Shown piece by piece: positions 27,624 to 37,082 of a stretch of DNA of 64,000 bases. The stretch covers positions 25,192 through 89,191 of the forward strand of contig NZ_JAHCTA010000012.1 of the NCBI RefSeq assembly GCF_018474025.1. Reading direction: 5' to 3'. The position numbers were made by a program, and so were the translations under genes. The DNA comes from Alteromonas oceanisediminis (GTDB taxonomy: Bacteria > Pseudomonadota > Gammaproteobacteria > Enterobacterales > Alteromonadaceae). How positions within the stretch are numbered: the first letter of the stretch is position 1; each line of letters opens with the position of its first letter. A model generated the notes under the pieces. It searched no databases. It was not told the DNA's origin and worked only from the letters and a program-made list of their open reading frames with translations.

Positions 27624-28271
27624 ATGAGCGACCACCGCGACGTGCAAAATCAAAATGAGTCTCAGGCGAATGATGACGCTGAGCTTGAACAAAACGCAAA
27701 CACCGAAGAGTTCGCCGAAGGCGCATCAGCAGATGCTGCACCTGCTGAGGGTGAGCTGGAATCTTCCGAAGCGGTGATCGCCGCACTGGAGGGTGAATTG
27801 GCCGCTGCACAAGCGACGATAGAAGGCCAGAAAGAAGGTGTACTGCGAGCGCGCGCTGAAATGGAAAATGCAAAACGTCGCGCAGAGGGCGAGGTAGAGA
27901 AAGCGCGCAAGTTTGCGCTTGAGCGGTTTGCCGGTGAGCTTTTGCCCGTCGTGGATAACCTAGAGCGCGCATTGCAGGTGGCTGACGCCGAAAACGACGC
28001 GGTAAAGCCGCTTCTGGAAGGTGTTGAGTTAACCATGAAGTCGTTTATGACGACAATCAGCAAGTTTGGAATGGAGCTTATCGATCCGCAAGGTGAGAGC
28101 TTCAATCCTGAACTGCATCAGGCGATGTCAATGCAGGAGTCTGCAGACGTTGAGCCGAACACCGTGATTGCGGTGATGCAGAAAGGTTATCAATTGAACG
28201 GTCGACTTTTACGCCCCGCCATGGTGATGGTGTCGCGTGCCCCGGAAGGCGGCGTGGATACGCAAGCCTAG
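27624..28271 (+). CDS. grpE: Nucleotide exchange factor GrpE
   Basis: Releases ADP from DnaK in the Hsp70 cycle. The protein has 215 residues: an acidic disordered N terminus, a long coiled coil ([20 protein letters not shown] onward) and the conserved head region ([47 protein letters not shown]). The ATG at 27624 follows the strong ribosome-binding site GGAGGG; a TTG four codons upstream overlaps that site and is rejected. It precedes dnaK in the same direction and carries a heat-shock promoter. Confidence 0.95.
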   Translation: MSDHRDVQNQNESQANDDAELEQNANTEEFAEGASADAAPAEGELESSEAVIAALEGELAAAQATIEGQKEGVLRARAEMENAKRRAEGEVEKARKFALERFAGELLPVVDNLERALQVADAENDAVKPLLEGVELTMKSFMTTISKFGMELIDPQGESFNPELHQAMSMQESADVEPNTVIAVMQKGYQLNGRLLRPAMVMVSRAPEGGVDTQA

Positions 28272-28370
28272 TCGCTTCAATTGAAACAATTTACGTGGTG
28301 GTGTGTTGAATTTAATGACAAAGCCCCCACAACTAACGCAGGTATTTGAAACAGTTTTTGGAGACACGCA

Positions 28371-30290
28371 ATGGGTAGAATCATTGGTATCGATTTAGGT
28401 ACAACAAATTCATGTGTCGCAGTTCTAGACGGCGACAAAGCAAAAGTTATTGAAAATGCAGAAGGCGAGCGCACAACCCCGTCGATCATCGCTTATGCAA
28501 ATGATGGTGAAACGTTAGTTGGTCAGCCAGCGAAGCGTCAGGCGGTCACTAACCCGGCCAATACGTTGTTTGCGATCAAACGTTTGATAGGACGTCGCTT
28601 TGAAGATAAAGAAGTGCAGCGTGATATCGATATTATGCCGTACAAAATCATCAAGGCAGATAATGGCGACGCTTGGGTTGAAGCGAAAGGCGAGAAAATG
28701 GCGCCACCGCAAATCTCTGCAGAAGTATTGAAGAAAATGAAGAAAACCGCTGAGGACTATCTTGGTGAGACAGTAACCGGTGCCGTTATCACAGTACCCG
28801 CTTACTTCAATGACTCTCAGCGCCAAGCAACCAAAGATGCTGGCCGAATTGCCGGTCTTGATGTCAAGCGTATCATCAACGAACCGACTGCCGCTGCGTT
28901 GGCTTACGGCATGGACAAGAAAAAAGGCGACAATGTGGTTGCCGTGTATGACCTTGGTGGTGGTACCTTTGATATTTCAATCATTGAGATTGATGAAGTT
29001 GACGGTGAGCATACCTTCGAAGTATTAGCGACCAATGGTGATACTCACTTAGGTGGTGAAGATTTCGATAACCGCATGATCACGTATCTCGTCGACGAAT
29101 TTAAGAAAGATCAAGGCTTCGACCTACGTAAAGATCCTCTTGCCATGCAGCGTTTGAAAGAAGCTGGCGAGAAAGCAAAAATCGAATTGTCATCAGCGCA
29201 GCAGACCGAAGTGAACTTGCCGTATATTACCGCTGATTCTTCAGGTCCTAAGCACCTCGCGATCAAGGTGACGCGTGCGAAACTTGAATCGTTAGTTGAA
29301 GATATGGTGAAAGCCACACTAGGCCCGGTTAAGCAGGCATTGGCTGATGCTGACCTTAGTGTGGGTGATGTGAACGACATCATCATGGTCGGTGGTCAAA
29401 CACGTATGCCGTTAGTGCAGAAGTACGTGTCTGAATTCTTTGGCAAAGAGCCGCGTAAAGATGTTAACCCTGATGAGGCCGTTGCTGTTGGTGCCGCTAT
29501 CCAAGGTGGCGTGCTATCAGGTGACGTGAAAGACGTATTGCTATTGGACGTTACCCCTCTGTCTCTGGGTATCGAAACCATGGGCGGCGTAATGACCGCA
29601 TTGATCGAAAAGAACACGACAATCCCGACGAAGAAGTCGCAAACCTTCTCAACGGCGGAAGATAACCAATCCGCGGTCACGGTTCACGTGCTTCAGGGTG
29701 AGCGCAAGCAAGCAGCCGGGAACAAGTCGTTAGGGCAATTTAATCTCGAAGGTATTCGTGCCGCTGCACGGGGCACGCCTCAGATTGAAGTGACTTTCGA
29801 TATCGATGCCGACGGTATTTTGCATGTATCAGCGAAAGATAAAGATACAGGCAAAGAACAGAAGATCACGATTAAAGCATCTTCTGGTCTGAGCGATGAA
29901 GAAGTCGAAAAAATGGTGCAGGACGCCGAAGCGAATAAAGAGTCAGACAAGAAGTTTGAAGAATTGGTACAAGCTCGCAATCAGGCCGATGGTCTGATCC
30001 ACGGAACGCGTAAGCAAGTCGAAGAAGCGGGCGATGCATTACCTGCGGATGATAAGGCAACGATTGAAGCGGCTGTAGACGCACTTGAAACTGCGCGTAA
30101 AGGCGAAGATAAAGCGGAAATCGAAGCCAAGACGCAAGAGCTTATTCAGGCTTCGGCTAAACTCATGGAAATTGCGCAAGCCAGTGCGCAACAAGCCGGC
30201 GCTGAGCAGCCTGCTGATGAAACTCAGGCAAAAAGCGACGATGACGTTGTAGATGCTGAGTTTGAAGAAGTGAAAGACGACAAGAAGTAG
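28371..30290 (+). CDS. dnaK: Chaperone DnaK (Hsp70)
   Basis: Hsp70 ATPase of 639 residues. The N terminus [20 protein letters not shown] binds nucleotide; [11 protein letters not shown] and VGGQTRMP are the further ATPase motifs. The substrate-binding domain begins about residue 390 ([14 protein letters not shown]). The C-terminal tail ends in the acidic [14 protein letters not shown] typical of proteobacterial DnaK (EEVKD-like). GGAG lies 9 bp before the ATG. A possible sigma-32-like pair lies upstream (28304-28332), so dnaK may be expressed both with and apart from grpE. Confidence 0.98.
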   Translation: MGRIIGIDLGTTNSCVAVLDGDKAKVIENAEGERTTPSIIAYANDGETLVGQPAKRQAVTNPANTLFAIKRLIGRRFEDKEVQRDIDIMPYKIIKADNGDAWVEAKGEKMAPPQISAEVLKKMKKTAEDYLGETVTGAVITVPAYFNDSQRQATKDAGRIAGLDVKRIINEPTAAALAYGMDKKKGDNVVAVYDLGGGTFDISIIEIDEVDGEHTFEVLATNGDTHLGGEDFDNRMITYLVDEFKKDQGFDLRKDPLAMQRLKEAGEKAKIELSSAQQTEVNLPYITADSSGPKHLAIKVTRAKLESLVEDMVKATLGPVKQALADADLSVGDVNDIIMVGGQTRMPLVQKYVSEFFGKEPRKDVNPDEAVAVGAAIQGGVLSGDVKDVLLLDVTPLSLGIETMGGVMTALIEKNTTIPTKKSQTFSTAEDNQSAVTVHVLQGERKQAAGNKSLGQFNLEGIRAAARGTPQIEVTFDIDADGILHVSAKDKDTGKEQKITIKASSGLSDEEVEKMVQDAEANKESDKKFEELVQARNQADGLIHGTRKQVEEAGDALPADDKATIEAAVDALETARKGEDKAEIEAKTQELIQASAKLMEIAQASAQQAGAEQPADETQAKSDDDVVDAEFEEVKDDKK

Positions 30291-30339
30291 CAATTATTTG
30301 GGGTGTATTCTTACGCCCCCTAATTGTCTAGCAGGCAAA

Positions 30340-30371
30340 GGCGTAGCAGTTTTTCTGACTACGCCTTTTTG
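30340..30371 (+). terminator. Terminator between dnaK and dnaJ
   Basis: Stem GGCGTAG / CTACGCC with a 10-nt loop followed by five T residues, 48 bp before dnaJ. Partial readthrough would set the DnaK:DnaJ ratio. A second GC-rich inverted repeat (GGGGTGT.. ACGCCCC) precedes it at about 30300-30319. Confidence 0.82.
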
Positions 30372-30418
30372 CCGACAGAGTCACAAATCAGTTGTAAAAG
30401 GTGAGACCAGCAAAGCGT

Positions 30419-31561
30419 ATGTCAAAACGAGATTACTACGAAGTATTGGGTGTCGAAAAAGGCGCTACCGAGCGTGATATTAAAAAAGCTTATAAAAAGC
30501 TAGCAATGAAATATCACCCTGACCGGACGGCGGGCGATAAGGCGCTTGAAGAAAAGTTTAAAGAAATTCAAGAAGCCGTTGAAGTGCTCACCGATGAACG
30601 CAAGCGCGCCGCTTACGATCAATACGGCCACGCAGGTGTCGATCCAAACCGCGGAGGTGGCGGTGGTTTCGGCGGAGGCGCTGATTTCGGTGATATCTTC
30701 GGTGATGTTTTTGGCGATATCTTTGGTGGCGGCGGTCGCGGAGGTCGTCAGTCGCGTGCGCGCGGCGGTGCGGACTTGCGCTATAACCTAGAGCTCTCAC
30801 TGGAAGAAGCGGTTCGTGGAAAAGACGTCGAAATTCGCGTCCCCACCTTGGTAGAGTGTGACGTGTGCGACGGTTCAGGTGCGAAGAAAGGTTCCACGCC
30901 GACAACATGCCCAACGTGTCATGGCAATGGCCAAGTACAAATGCGCCAGGGATTCTTTGCGGTTCAACAAACCTGTCCAACCTGTTCTGGCAAAGGCAAA
31001 ATCATTAGCGATCCTTGCGGCAGCTGCCGTGGTCAGGGGCGCAAAGAGAAAACCAAAACGTTATCGGTGAAAGTACCTGCTGGGGTCGACACCGGTGATC
31101 GCATTCGTCTAACGGGCGAGGGTGAGGCCGGCGAACATGGCGCGCCTGCAGGCGATCTGTACGTTCAGGTACATGTCAAAGAGCATAAGATTTTTGCTCG
31201 CGATGGCAATAATCTCTACTGCGAAGTCCCGCTTAGCTTCACCACGGCGGCGCTGGGTGGAGAGCTTCAGGTACCCACCTTGGACGGTAAAGTAAAGTTA
31301 AAGATTACGCCAGAGACGCAAACCGGCAGGATGTTCAGGTTACGGGGCAAAGGTGTTAAGTCGGTCCGCAGTGGTGCTGTCGGCGATTTGATGTGCAAAG
31401 TGGTTGTTGAGACGCCGGTCAATTTGTCGTCTCGTCAGAAAGAACTACTTCAGGAGTTGGATGAGTCAATGGGAAGTGGTCAGGACATTTCTAAACACCG
31501 CCCGAAGGAGCAAGGCTTCTTTGATGGTGTTAAAAAATTCTTTGATGACCTAACCAACTAA
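30419..31561 (+). CDS. dnaJ: Co-chaperone DnaJ (Hsp40)
   Basis: Class A Hsp40 of 380 residues. The J domain ([15 protein letters not shown], with the HPD tripeptide in MKYHPDRT) is followed by a Gly/Phe-rich linker (about 75-115). The zinc domain has four C-x-x-C-x-G-x-G repeats ([32 protein letters not shown]), then two substrate-binding beta domains. The ATG at 30419 matches the family N terminus; an upstream GTG at 30401 would add six residues that are not conserved. It is separated from dnaK by a terminator. Confidence 0.96.
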   Translation: MSKRDYYEVLGVEKGATERDIKKAYKKLAMKYHPDRTAGDKALEEKFKEIQEAVEVLTDERKRAAYDQYGHAGVDPNRGGGGGFGGGADFGDIFGDVFGDIFGGGGRGGRQSRARGGADLRYNLELSLEEAVRGKDVEIRVPTLVECDVCDGSGAKKGSTPTTCPTCHGNGQVQMRQGFFAVQQTCPTCSGKGKIISDPCGSCRGQGRKEKTKTLSVKVPAGVDTGDRIRLTGEGEAGEHGAPAGDLYVQVHVKEHKIFARDGNNLYCEVPLSFTTAALGGELQVPTLDGKVKLKITPETQTGRMFRLRGKGVKSVRSGAVGDLMCKVVVETPVNLSSRQKELLQELDESMGSGQDISKHRPKEQGFFDGVKKFFDDLTN

Positions 31562-31576
31562 GCGATTAGTCAACCG

Positions 31577-31607
31577 AAAGCCCCTTCATCAGAAAGGGGC
31601 TTTTTTT
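31577..31607 (+). terminator. Rho-independent terminator after dnaJ
   Basis: Stem GCCCCTT / AAGGGGC (extended by AAA/TTT) with a short loop followed by seven T residues, 16 bp after the dnaJ stop. Confidence 0.9.
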
Positions 31608-31680
31608 ATGGCCTTTACCTATACTGTGATCCCAGTAATAATAAAATCTATTAAGCTGTTTATGTGTTTAAGGAAAAATA

Positions 31681-32160
31681 ATGAAAAAATCAGTTACCGT
31701 AGTATTGGCTGCCGGCCTCAGTGTTTGTGCTGCTTTATCGACACCAGTGATGGCGGAGCCTGCAACGAGTGAGAAGCAGGCTGCCAATACTGTTCAATTT
31801 CGGCAGGCACTACTTCAGTTGGTCCGCAGCAACATGGGCCCACTGGGTGCGATGGCGAAAGGTCACATTGCTTATGACGAAAACGTCATGAAAACGAACG
31901 GTTTACGTATTGAGCAGTTATCGATGATGATGACCGATTACTTTGCGACCGATACCTCAGGTTTTGACGTGGAAACCGATGCACTGCCGAAAATTTGGCA
32001 GAATATGACTGATTTTGAAGACAAAGTGTCGGCGATGACTAAAGCGGCTGAAGCGTTACAGATAGCCGCCAGCAGTGCTGACGAAGGTCGCTACCGCAGT
32101 GCTATCGGCGAACTAGGGGCATCCTGCAAGGGCTGCCATGACGAATATAAGAAAGATTAA
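31681..32160 (+). CDS. Cytochrome c' (class II cytochrome c)
   Basis: Exported heme protein of 159 residues. A signal peptide (KKSVTVVLAAGLSVCAALST, cut near VMA/EP) precedes a four-helix bundle. The single heme site CKGCH is at residues 149-153, near the C terminus as expected for cytochromes c'. Members bind NO and CO and are thought to protect against nitrosative stress. A cytochrome b561-type gene lies on the opposite strand about 1 kb away and may be functionally linked. Confidence 0.9.
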   Translation: MKKSVTVVLAAGLSVCAALSTPVMAEPATSEKQAANTVQFRQALLQLVRSNMGPLGAMAKGHIAYDENVMKTNGLRIEQLSMMMTDYFATDTSGFDVETDALPKIWQNMTDFEDKVSAMTKAAEALQIAASSADEGRYRSAIGELGASCKGCHDEYKKD

Positions 32161-32174
32161 TGCTTACCCCTAAT

Positions 32175-32198
32175 GGCTGCCGTTAACGGCAGCCTTTT
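32175..32198 (+). terminator. Rho-independent terminator after cytochrome c'
   Basis: Palindrome GGCTGCCGTTAACGGCAGCC followed by TTTT, 14 bp after the stop codon. The region that follows to 32398 holds AT-rich direct repeats (TCGTTTTTAA, 32217-32240) and no gene that I can see. Confidence 0.8.
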
Positions 32199-32398
32199 CA
32201 TCCCCTTCAATCACTTAATCGTTTTTAATCGTTTTTAATTGTTGATTGGTCTGATTTTTTGCGCTACCGTGTCAACGTGTCAAAAAAATGACGTCAAGAT
32301 CATTACCCATGACACAGTAAGATAAGCATCAATTAAGAATGCTGTCTTTACGCGCTAATTATAATCAATCGGTTGAATCCGATACTTAGGGGATACAC

Positions 32399-33103
32399 AT
32401 GCGTTCAATATTATTCGTATTGGCGATGGTTGTTTGCAATCCATCGTCCGCCAACTTTATACCGTTCAATGATACTGCCTCCGGCACGTATGGATTCGAA
32501 GATACCAGTACCAACACACAGTGGCTAAGCTTAGAATTGAGTTTAGGGCAAACACTTGCTGATTCATTAGCTCAGTTTTCATCATTGGGCTATAAATTGG
32601 CCACAGGTGCACAAGTATTCAGTCTGCTCGATACTTTTTTCACAGCAGATATGCTGAACGGTAAGTTCGTGGATACGGCTCGTTCAAATCGCATTGCCTG
32701 CGGTCCTGCCACAGATTGCTACGCCTCTGGGCTTGATTGGCAAGCGCTATTTTTACCGAACTTAGTCTCTGAGCCGGATATCGAAAACGGTGTCGTTAAT
32801 GAAGAAAAGCGCAGTGCCATGGGACTATTCGATGCGGGGAATACCGTTGCTGGAGCTCCGGCATTTAATTTGGGGGGAACTTATGTGCGCCCCAATATCC
32901 TCAATTATGTTTACAACGACACCTTTACCCAGTACACCGTCGCCGACAATAACACGGTGTTTCGGTACGGTTTTTTTCTGGTGAATGCGCCGCAGCTGCA
33001 AATTGAGCCGGTTGTGCCCACGGTGAACGAACCATCAAGTCTAGCAATACTTGTCTTGGCATTGGCTGGAGTCGCAGCGAAACGTGGCCGCCTTAACAAC
33101 TAA
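32399..33103 (+). CDS. Exported protein with a PEP-CTERM-like sorting signal
   Basis: A 234-residue exported protein. The N-terminal signal is MRSILFVLAMVVCNPSSANF. The C terminus has the tripartite pattern of PEP-CTERM proteins: NEPSSLAILVLALAGVAA, then the basic AKRGR, which an exosortase would process. The central domain (TSTNTQWLSLELSLGQTLAD) resembles PEP-CTERM proteins of marine bacteria but I know no function. No exosortase gene is in the window. A GGGG-rich site lies 9 bp before the ATG. The gene stands alone between terminators and is convergent with the cytochrome b gene. Confidence 0.72.
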   Translation: MRSILFVLAMVVCNPSSANFIPFNDTASGTYGFEDTSTNTQWLSLELSLGQTLADSLAQFSSLGYKLATGAQVFSLLDTFFTADMLNGKFVDTARSNRIACGPATDCYASGLDWQALFLPNLVSEPDIENGVVNEEKRSAMGLFDAGNTVAGAPAFNLGGTYVRPNILNYVYNDTFTQYTVADNNTVFRYGFFLVNAPQLQIEPVVPTVNEPSSLAILVLALAGVAAKRGRLNN

Positions 33104-33113
33104 GGTTCCATCC

Positions 33114-33794
33114 TTACCACATCGGTTCAGGTTGCGGTGGCCACACCGCGACCAACAAATAAACGAACAGCCCAATCAGTGCGGCGACTCCCACCGCGAG
33201 CAAAAGTCGAGATGATTTGATCGCGGGGCTGGAAACCTTTTTTTTGCCGGTAATCATTGCTCCGATCAAGTTGTTTTTCTTGTAAAACTGATAAAACAAG
33301 ACGGCAGCAATGTGAAGCGCGACGATGATCAATAAAACATCGAACAGATTGAAGTGAACAAACTCCATCCACTCTTTCACGTTCTCGTCGGCCAGAGCAC
33401 GGTACGGGCCATCTGAAAAAATATCATCGCTAACAAACAATCCACTCACCGCTTGCAGCGCGATGAGTATCAGCATCACAATCACCATCCAGCCGCCCAT
33501 GGGGTTGTGGCTTGCATGCGGTGTAGAATGCCTGTCGGTTACGGTTTTTGCGTACTGCCATGTTGCACCCGGCGAGTAAATAAAGGCTGTAAAGCGCGCA
33601 TACCGCGTACCGACAAATCCCCAACAGAGACGAAAGAGCACCAGTGCTAACAGGCAATAGCCGATAGTAAAGTGCCAATCAATCGCATTATCTAAAATCT
33701 TTGCAGTCAACCATTGCGCTGCAAAGCCTGCGACTAACAGCCAGTGAAAAAGTCGTGTGGGAATGTCCCACACTAACGTGTTAGGTTTATTCAT
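33114..33794 (-). CDS. Cytochrome b561 family membrane protein
   Basis: Di-heme b-type cytochrome of 226 residues with four to five membrane helices. The first helix has the heme-ligand region PTRLFHWLLVAGF; further His ligands are likely in NAIDWHFTIGY and VALHIAAVLFY. It resembles the prokaryotic cytochrome b561 / Ni-Fe hydrogenase b-subunit family that passes electrons from quinol to periplasmic cytochromes. The nearby cytochrome c' gene suggests a pair. The gene starts 3 bp after ydbT and appears to be the last gene of that operon. Confidence 0.85.
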   Translation of the reverse strand: MNKPNTLVWDIPTRLFHWLLVAGFAAQWLTAKILDNAIDWHFTIGYCLLALVLFRLCWGFVGTRYARFTAFIYSPGATWQYAKTVTDRHSTPHASHNPMGGWMVIVMLILIALQAVSGLFVSDDIFSDGPYRALADENVKEWMEFVHFNLFDVLLIIVALHIAAVLFYQFYKKNNLIGAMITGKKKVSSPAIKSSRLLLAVGVAALIGLFVYLLVAVWPPQPEPMW

Positions 33795-33797
33795 CGT

Positions 33798-35324
33798 TCA
33801 CATCCAGGCCTTATCAGTTTGCATCGATTGAGTCAGCGCCGCATTGACTAAAGTCGCGGCCGTTTCTTCAGGTACAAAAGGAATGTTGGCTAGATGCGAG
33901 GCGTAATTCAGCTTGGCGCTCGCAAGCCCTTGTTTCTTTTGCAATACACTCTGTTGAAAACACGTATTTTGGCTCTTATACAGCGGATAAACGGACAGTT
34001 TCGTGCCAAGCAATCCGTTTCTGATATACACAAATTCGCGGGTTATGTGATAACCCCAACGGTACCACCGTAATGTAATTAATATCGCTAGCAGCAAAGG
34101 GATGAGCAACCAAAGGAAACTCAGCACATCGGCGGTCTCTTGACAGTGTCTGATGATCAATAGTACAGCCATCACTAGCGAGGGTAATACCAGAATCATC
34201 ATATAACGCATAATATACCGAGGGCTAATAGCGCTAAAGAAAACGTCGTAAGGGGAAGGGTGAGCAAAGCCATGCTGAGCAAGTGATGATGCCTGCGATG
34301 GCGTGACGGAGGGGACTATCAACGATTTAACGCTGCCATTTTGATGCTGAGCAGCACCTTTGATTTGCTTGAATGTGAGGTTAACCCGGCCAAACACTCT
34401 GTCGAGCCAGTTCTGTTTGTACTCTATGTGTTGAATACGACTGACTTTTGCGCTGGTCTGATAGCGTGTCAGCAAGCCGCTTTGCCGTTTGAGCCTGCCC
34501 GCTTCTGAAAACAAGCGATACCCATGAAACGAAATGATCGAGCCACCGATCGATAGCAACAGCACAAACGCAATAAAGAGGATTATCGTGGAAGCGACGA
34601 TCACACTGAACAGTAACAAGCCTTGCTCAGACACGGAGAACAATTGCTCAACGTTAAAAAATGACAGGGTGTCGTCCAGTTGACGCAGTGCATCATCAAT
34701 AAAGGGAGATAGCGCCGCCAATACTAAGAATACACGGTTGTTGGTGATCCCGTGGATGACCAAGTCGCTTATGTTACGTTCCAGCAAGGGGGAAGCCGAT
34801 GCGGGAACCGATGTCGAGGTCTCAGTTGCTGTTAGGGTGGACATGGTGGAGGCGGTCTGCTGAACCACTTCGCGCAACGTTTCAGCATTGGCGACAGTCA
34901 TTGCCACAATGGTTGCTTCTTGCTTAGCCGAACCTGCGGTGTCAAAAATCACCACACAGCTATCACTCATGCGATAGTAAAATGGCTGCTCGATTTTGAC
35001 ATCCTGAATTTTGTCGAACGGGATGTTCAATCTGAGTTTGCTAAATAATCCTCTGCGAATATCAATTTGTTGGCCTTCAATTTTAAATTGAAAGGTGAGG
35101 TACGCAGAAACCACATAGGCAATTAATAGGCAAAAAAGGGCGCTTAAGATAGCGTATCCCCACAGTGTATTTTGGTTGAAAAAACTGCGCACTCCCAGAA
35201 ACATCGGCACTAAAACGATCACATTCGCAATAACAGCTCGAATAAGCTTGTCAATAAAGTACAGCATGGCAACTGGCTTTACACGTTGCCACCCACTAAA
35301 TTGCTCTAGCATGGCGTCAGTCAT
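33798..35324 (-). CDS. ydbT: PH-domain membrane protein YdbT-like (three bPH2 domains)
   Basis: About 508 residues with repeated bacterial PH-like (bPH2, formerly DUF304) domains, each preceded by paired hydrophobic segments. The domains start around IEGQQIDIRRGLFSKLRLNI, near YRLFSEAGRLKRQSGLLTRY, and near YHITREFVYIRNGLLGTKLS. The ATG at 35324 overlaps the ydbS stop by eight bases, which supports coupled expression; a longer frame upstream would overlap ydbS heavily and is rejected. B. subtilis YdbST is linked to antimicrobial resistance; the role here is unknown. Membrane location is inferred. Confidence 0.82.
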   Translation of the reverse strand: MTDAMLEQFSGWQRVKPVAMLYFIDKLIRAVIANVIVLVPMFLGVRSFFNQNTLWGYAILSALFCLLIAYVVSAYLTFQFKIEGQQIDIRRGLFSKLRLNIPFDKIQDVKIEQPFYYRMSDSCVVIFDTAGSAKQEATIVAMTVANAETLREVVQQTASTMSTLTATETSTSVPASASPLLERNISDLVIHGITNNRVFLVLAALSPFIDDALRQLDDTLSFFNVEQLFSVSEQGLLLFSVIVASTIILFIAFVLLLSIGGSIISFHGYRLFSEAGRLKRQSGLLTRYQTSAKVSRIQHIEYKQNWLDRVFGRVNLTFKQIKGAAQHQNGSVKSLIVPSVTPSQASSLAQHGFAHPSPYDVFFSAISPRYIMRYMMILVLPSLVMAVLLIIRHCQETADVLSFLWLLIPLLLAILITLRWYRWGYHITREFVYIRNGLLGTKLSVYPLYKSQNTCFQQSVLQKKQGLASAKLNYASHLANIPFVPEETAATLVNAALTQSMQTDKAWM

Positions 35325-35850
35325 CTGGGTTGTCGGTTTGTGCGAGCAGGCGGCTACGAAGTTCATGTGCGACCGGCGTAGGTAAGCCAGGAATCGAAAA
35401 TGTTTGCAACGCACTACCGGCTGAATACACATGTAATTGTGCCAGGTTGGCAATGCGGTCAACCGGGCCCTGACTCACTTCGATATGTTGGATACGTGAT
35501 GCAGGCTGTGAAATCAGCGACCGGCTGAGCAACCCATGTTGATAACTGATATCTGCGCTTCGTACCGCATACCGTTTATGGCCGTCAGCCAACCAGCGAT
35601 AAAAAATGACTAAAGCTATCAATAGGGAGACACCGATAAACAATTCGGTTTCCCACACTCTGAACGGTTGAGGTAGCTCAACCTCAGTAAAATAGGCTGT
35701 GAACCACGCAATCCCGATAATCACAGCGCCCATCACGCTGCCTAATGCGCAACGAATGTGGCGATAATGTGATGCTAACGGCTGCAGTTCGAGCTCATCC
35801 AGCGTGTACCGATCAGCAATGCTTTCTTGTTCTTTGTCAGTGGAGTTCAT
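35317..35850 (-). CDS. ydbS: PH-domain membrane protein YdbS-like
   Basis: A 177-residue protein with two membrane segments (VMGAVIIGIAWFTAYFT and LFIGVSLLIALVIFYRWL) followed by one bPH2 domain (VRSADISYQHGLLSRSLISQ, ASRIQHIEVSQGPVDR, LHVYSAG). The SRIQHIEVSQGP segment is the family signature and recurs in YdbT. The ATG at 35850 is chosen over a TTG one codon upstream. First gene of the minus-strand set ydbS-ydbT-cytochrome b; divergent from dapB. Confidence 0.83.
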   Translation of the reverse strand: MNSTDKEQESIADRYTLDELELQPLASHYRHIRCALGSVMGAVIIGIAWFTAYFTEVELPQPFRVWETELFIGVSLLIALVIFYRWLADGHKRYAVRSADISYQHGLLSRSLISQPASRIQHIEVSQGPVDRIANLAQLHVYSAGSALQTFSIPGLPTPVAHELRSRLLAQTDNPDD

Positions 35851-36023
35851 CAATCGTGGTTATTACCTGTGCCGTGGAAGTTTATTCAACCTTTACCATC
35901 AAGAGGCGCTGGTCTCGTCATGGACTTGTATGGCATAGTTTGCCCCAGTTAATCGTCGGAATAAACTGGTTTAGAGACCGGTTGAGTCGCACGGTGCTAA
36001 ACCGCAAGTGATTAAGGAATTTT

Positions 36024-36842
36024 ATGAAGGTGGCAATCTTAGGTGCGAACGGTCGCATGGGGCGGGCATTGTTAGAGGCGGTGGATAGTACCCAGGGCAT
36101 TTCACTGGGCGCCACGTGTGTGCGAGAGACTTCAGCGTATCTCGGGCAGCGGGCTGGGCAATTGGTGCATTTGGATCATGACGCTGACACGGAAATAACA
36201 ACACTAACCAAAGACACCCTGTTGGGGTGTAGCGTGGTGATTGACTTTACCTTACCCGAGACACTAGAACATCACTTAGCAATATGCGCTGAGGCTAAGA
36301 CACCTATGATTATTGGCACCACGGGATTAAGCTCAACGCAACGCGACTGCCTCGACTCCTACGCCCAGCGCTTACCGATTGTGTTTGCGGCCAATTACAG
36401 TGTGGGAGTCACGTTAATGGCACGGTTGTGTCAGGTCGCCGCGAGTCGTCTGGCCGACTCGGCGGATATTGAGATCATCGAAGCCCATCATCGGCATAAA
36501 CGTGATGCTCCTTCAGGAACGGCGATGTTAATCGGTGAAGCAATTGCACAGCAAACCAACCGTAATTTAGAAACTGACGGCGTCTACGCCCGACACGGCG
36601 ATATGGGTGAGCGGGAACAACGTAGTATTGGGTTTTCGACAATTCGAGGTGGCGATATTATCGGTGAGCACACCGCGCTATTTGCGGATGTTGGTGAACG
36701 TTTAGAAATTACTCATAAAGCGAGCAGTCGACAAACCTTTGCGCTTGGTGCGTTGCGCGCTGCGCGTTGGATTATCGACAAACCGGCGGGTTTGTACAGC
36801 ATGGAAAATGTTTTGGATTTGAAAGATATTTTATCTTTTTAG
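36024..36842 (+). CDS. dapB: 4-hydroxy-tetrahydrodipicolinate reductase
   Basis: Reduces hydroxytetrahydrodipicolinate in lysine and diaminopimelate synthesis. The 272-residue protein has the NAD(P) loop VAILGANGRMGRAL, GTTG, the active-site motif HHRHKRDAPSGTA (catalytic Lys and His) and STIRGGDIIGEH. AAGGAA lies 8 bp before the ATG. It is followed by a 240-bp leader and then carAB, a conserved neighbourhood in gammaproteobacteria (dnaJ-dapB-carA-carB). Confidence 0.96.
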   Translation: MKVAILGANGRMGRALLEAVDSTQGISLGATCVRETSAYLGQRAGQLVHLDHDADTEITTLTKDTLLGCSVVIDFTLPETLEHHLAICAEAKTPMIIGTTGLSSTQRDCLDSYAQRLPIVFAANYSVGVTLMARLCQVAASRLADSADIEIIEAHHRHKRDAPSGTAMLIGEAIAQQTNRNLETDGVYARHGDMGEREQRSIGFSTIRGGDIIGEHTALFADVGERLEITHKASSRQTFALGALRAARWIIDKPAGLYSMENVLDLKDILSF

Positions 36843-36899
36843 AGCGTTTGTTTTAAAAAATGTCCTTACACTGCGTTTTAATAAATTAACTGGATTTCG

Positions 36900-36973
36900 T
36901 TAGACCTGCATTTCTGCATGATGTATACTCAGTGGAATTTGCCAAAAATCCGCGCTTTAGTCTGTTAAAGCGC
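36900..36973 (+). promoter_or_regulatory. carAB promoter and leader hairpin
   Basis: TTAGAC (36900-36905) and TATACT (36924-36929), spaced by 18 bp, form a likely sigma-70 promoter. The transcript would contain an 8-bp perfect hairpin (GCGCTTTA / TAAAGCGC, 36952-36973, 6-nt loop) followed by TATTTTA. The hairpin is about 110 bp before the carA start. It may act as a leader control element, but its U tract is weak. Confidence 0.45.
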
Positions 36974-37082
36974 TATTTTAGTAGCTGCAAAGGCCGCAAG
37001 TGAGCAAAGGATGCTCATTTTTCGTCATGCATTTAGTGTTTTTACAGTAAATGCTTGGGTTAACTTATTTTTGGAGGTTGAC

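Noticed and set aside
27559..28105. Long minus-strand frames opposite grpE
   Set aside because: They are shadows of grpE codon usage with no ribosome-binding site or family match.
35325..35462. Longer N terminus for YdbT
   Set aside because: It would overlap ydbS by about 145 bp and is not membrane- or PH-like; the ATG at 35324 couples to the ydbS stop.
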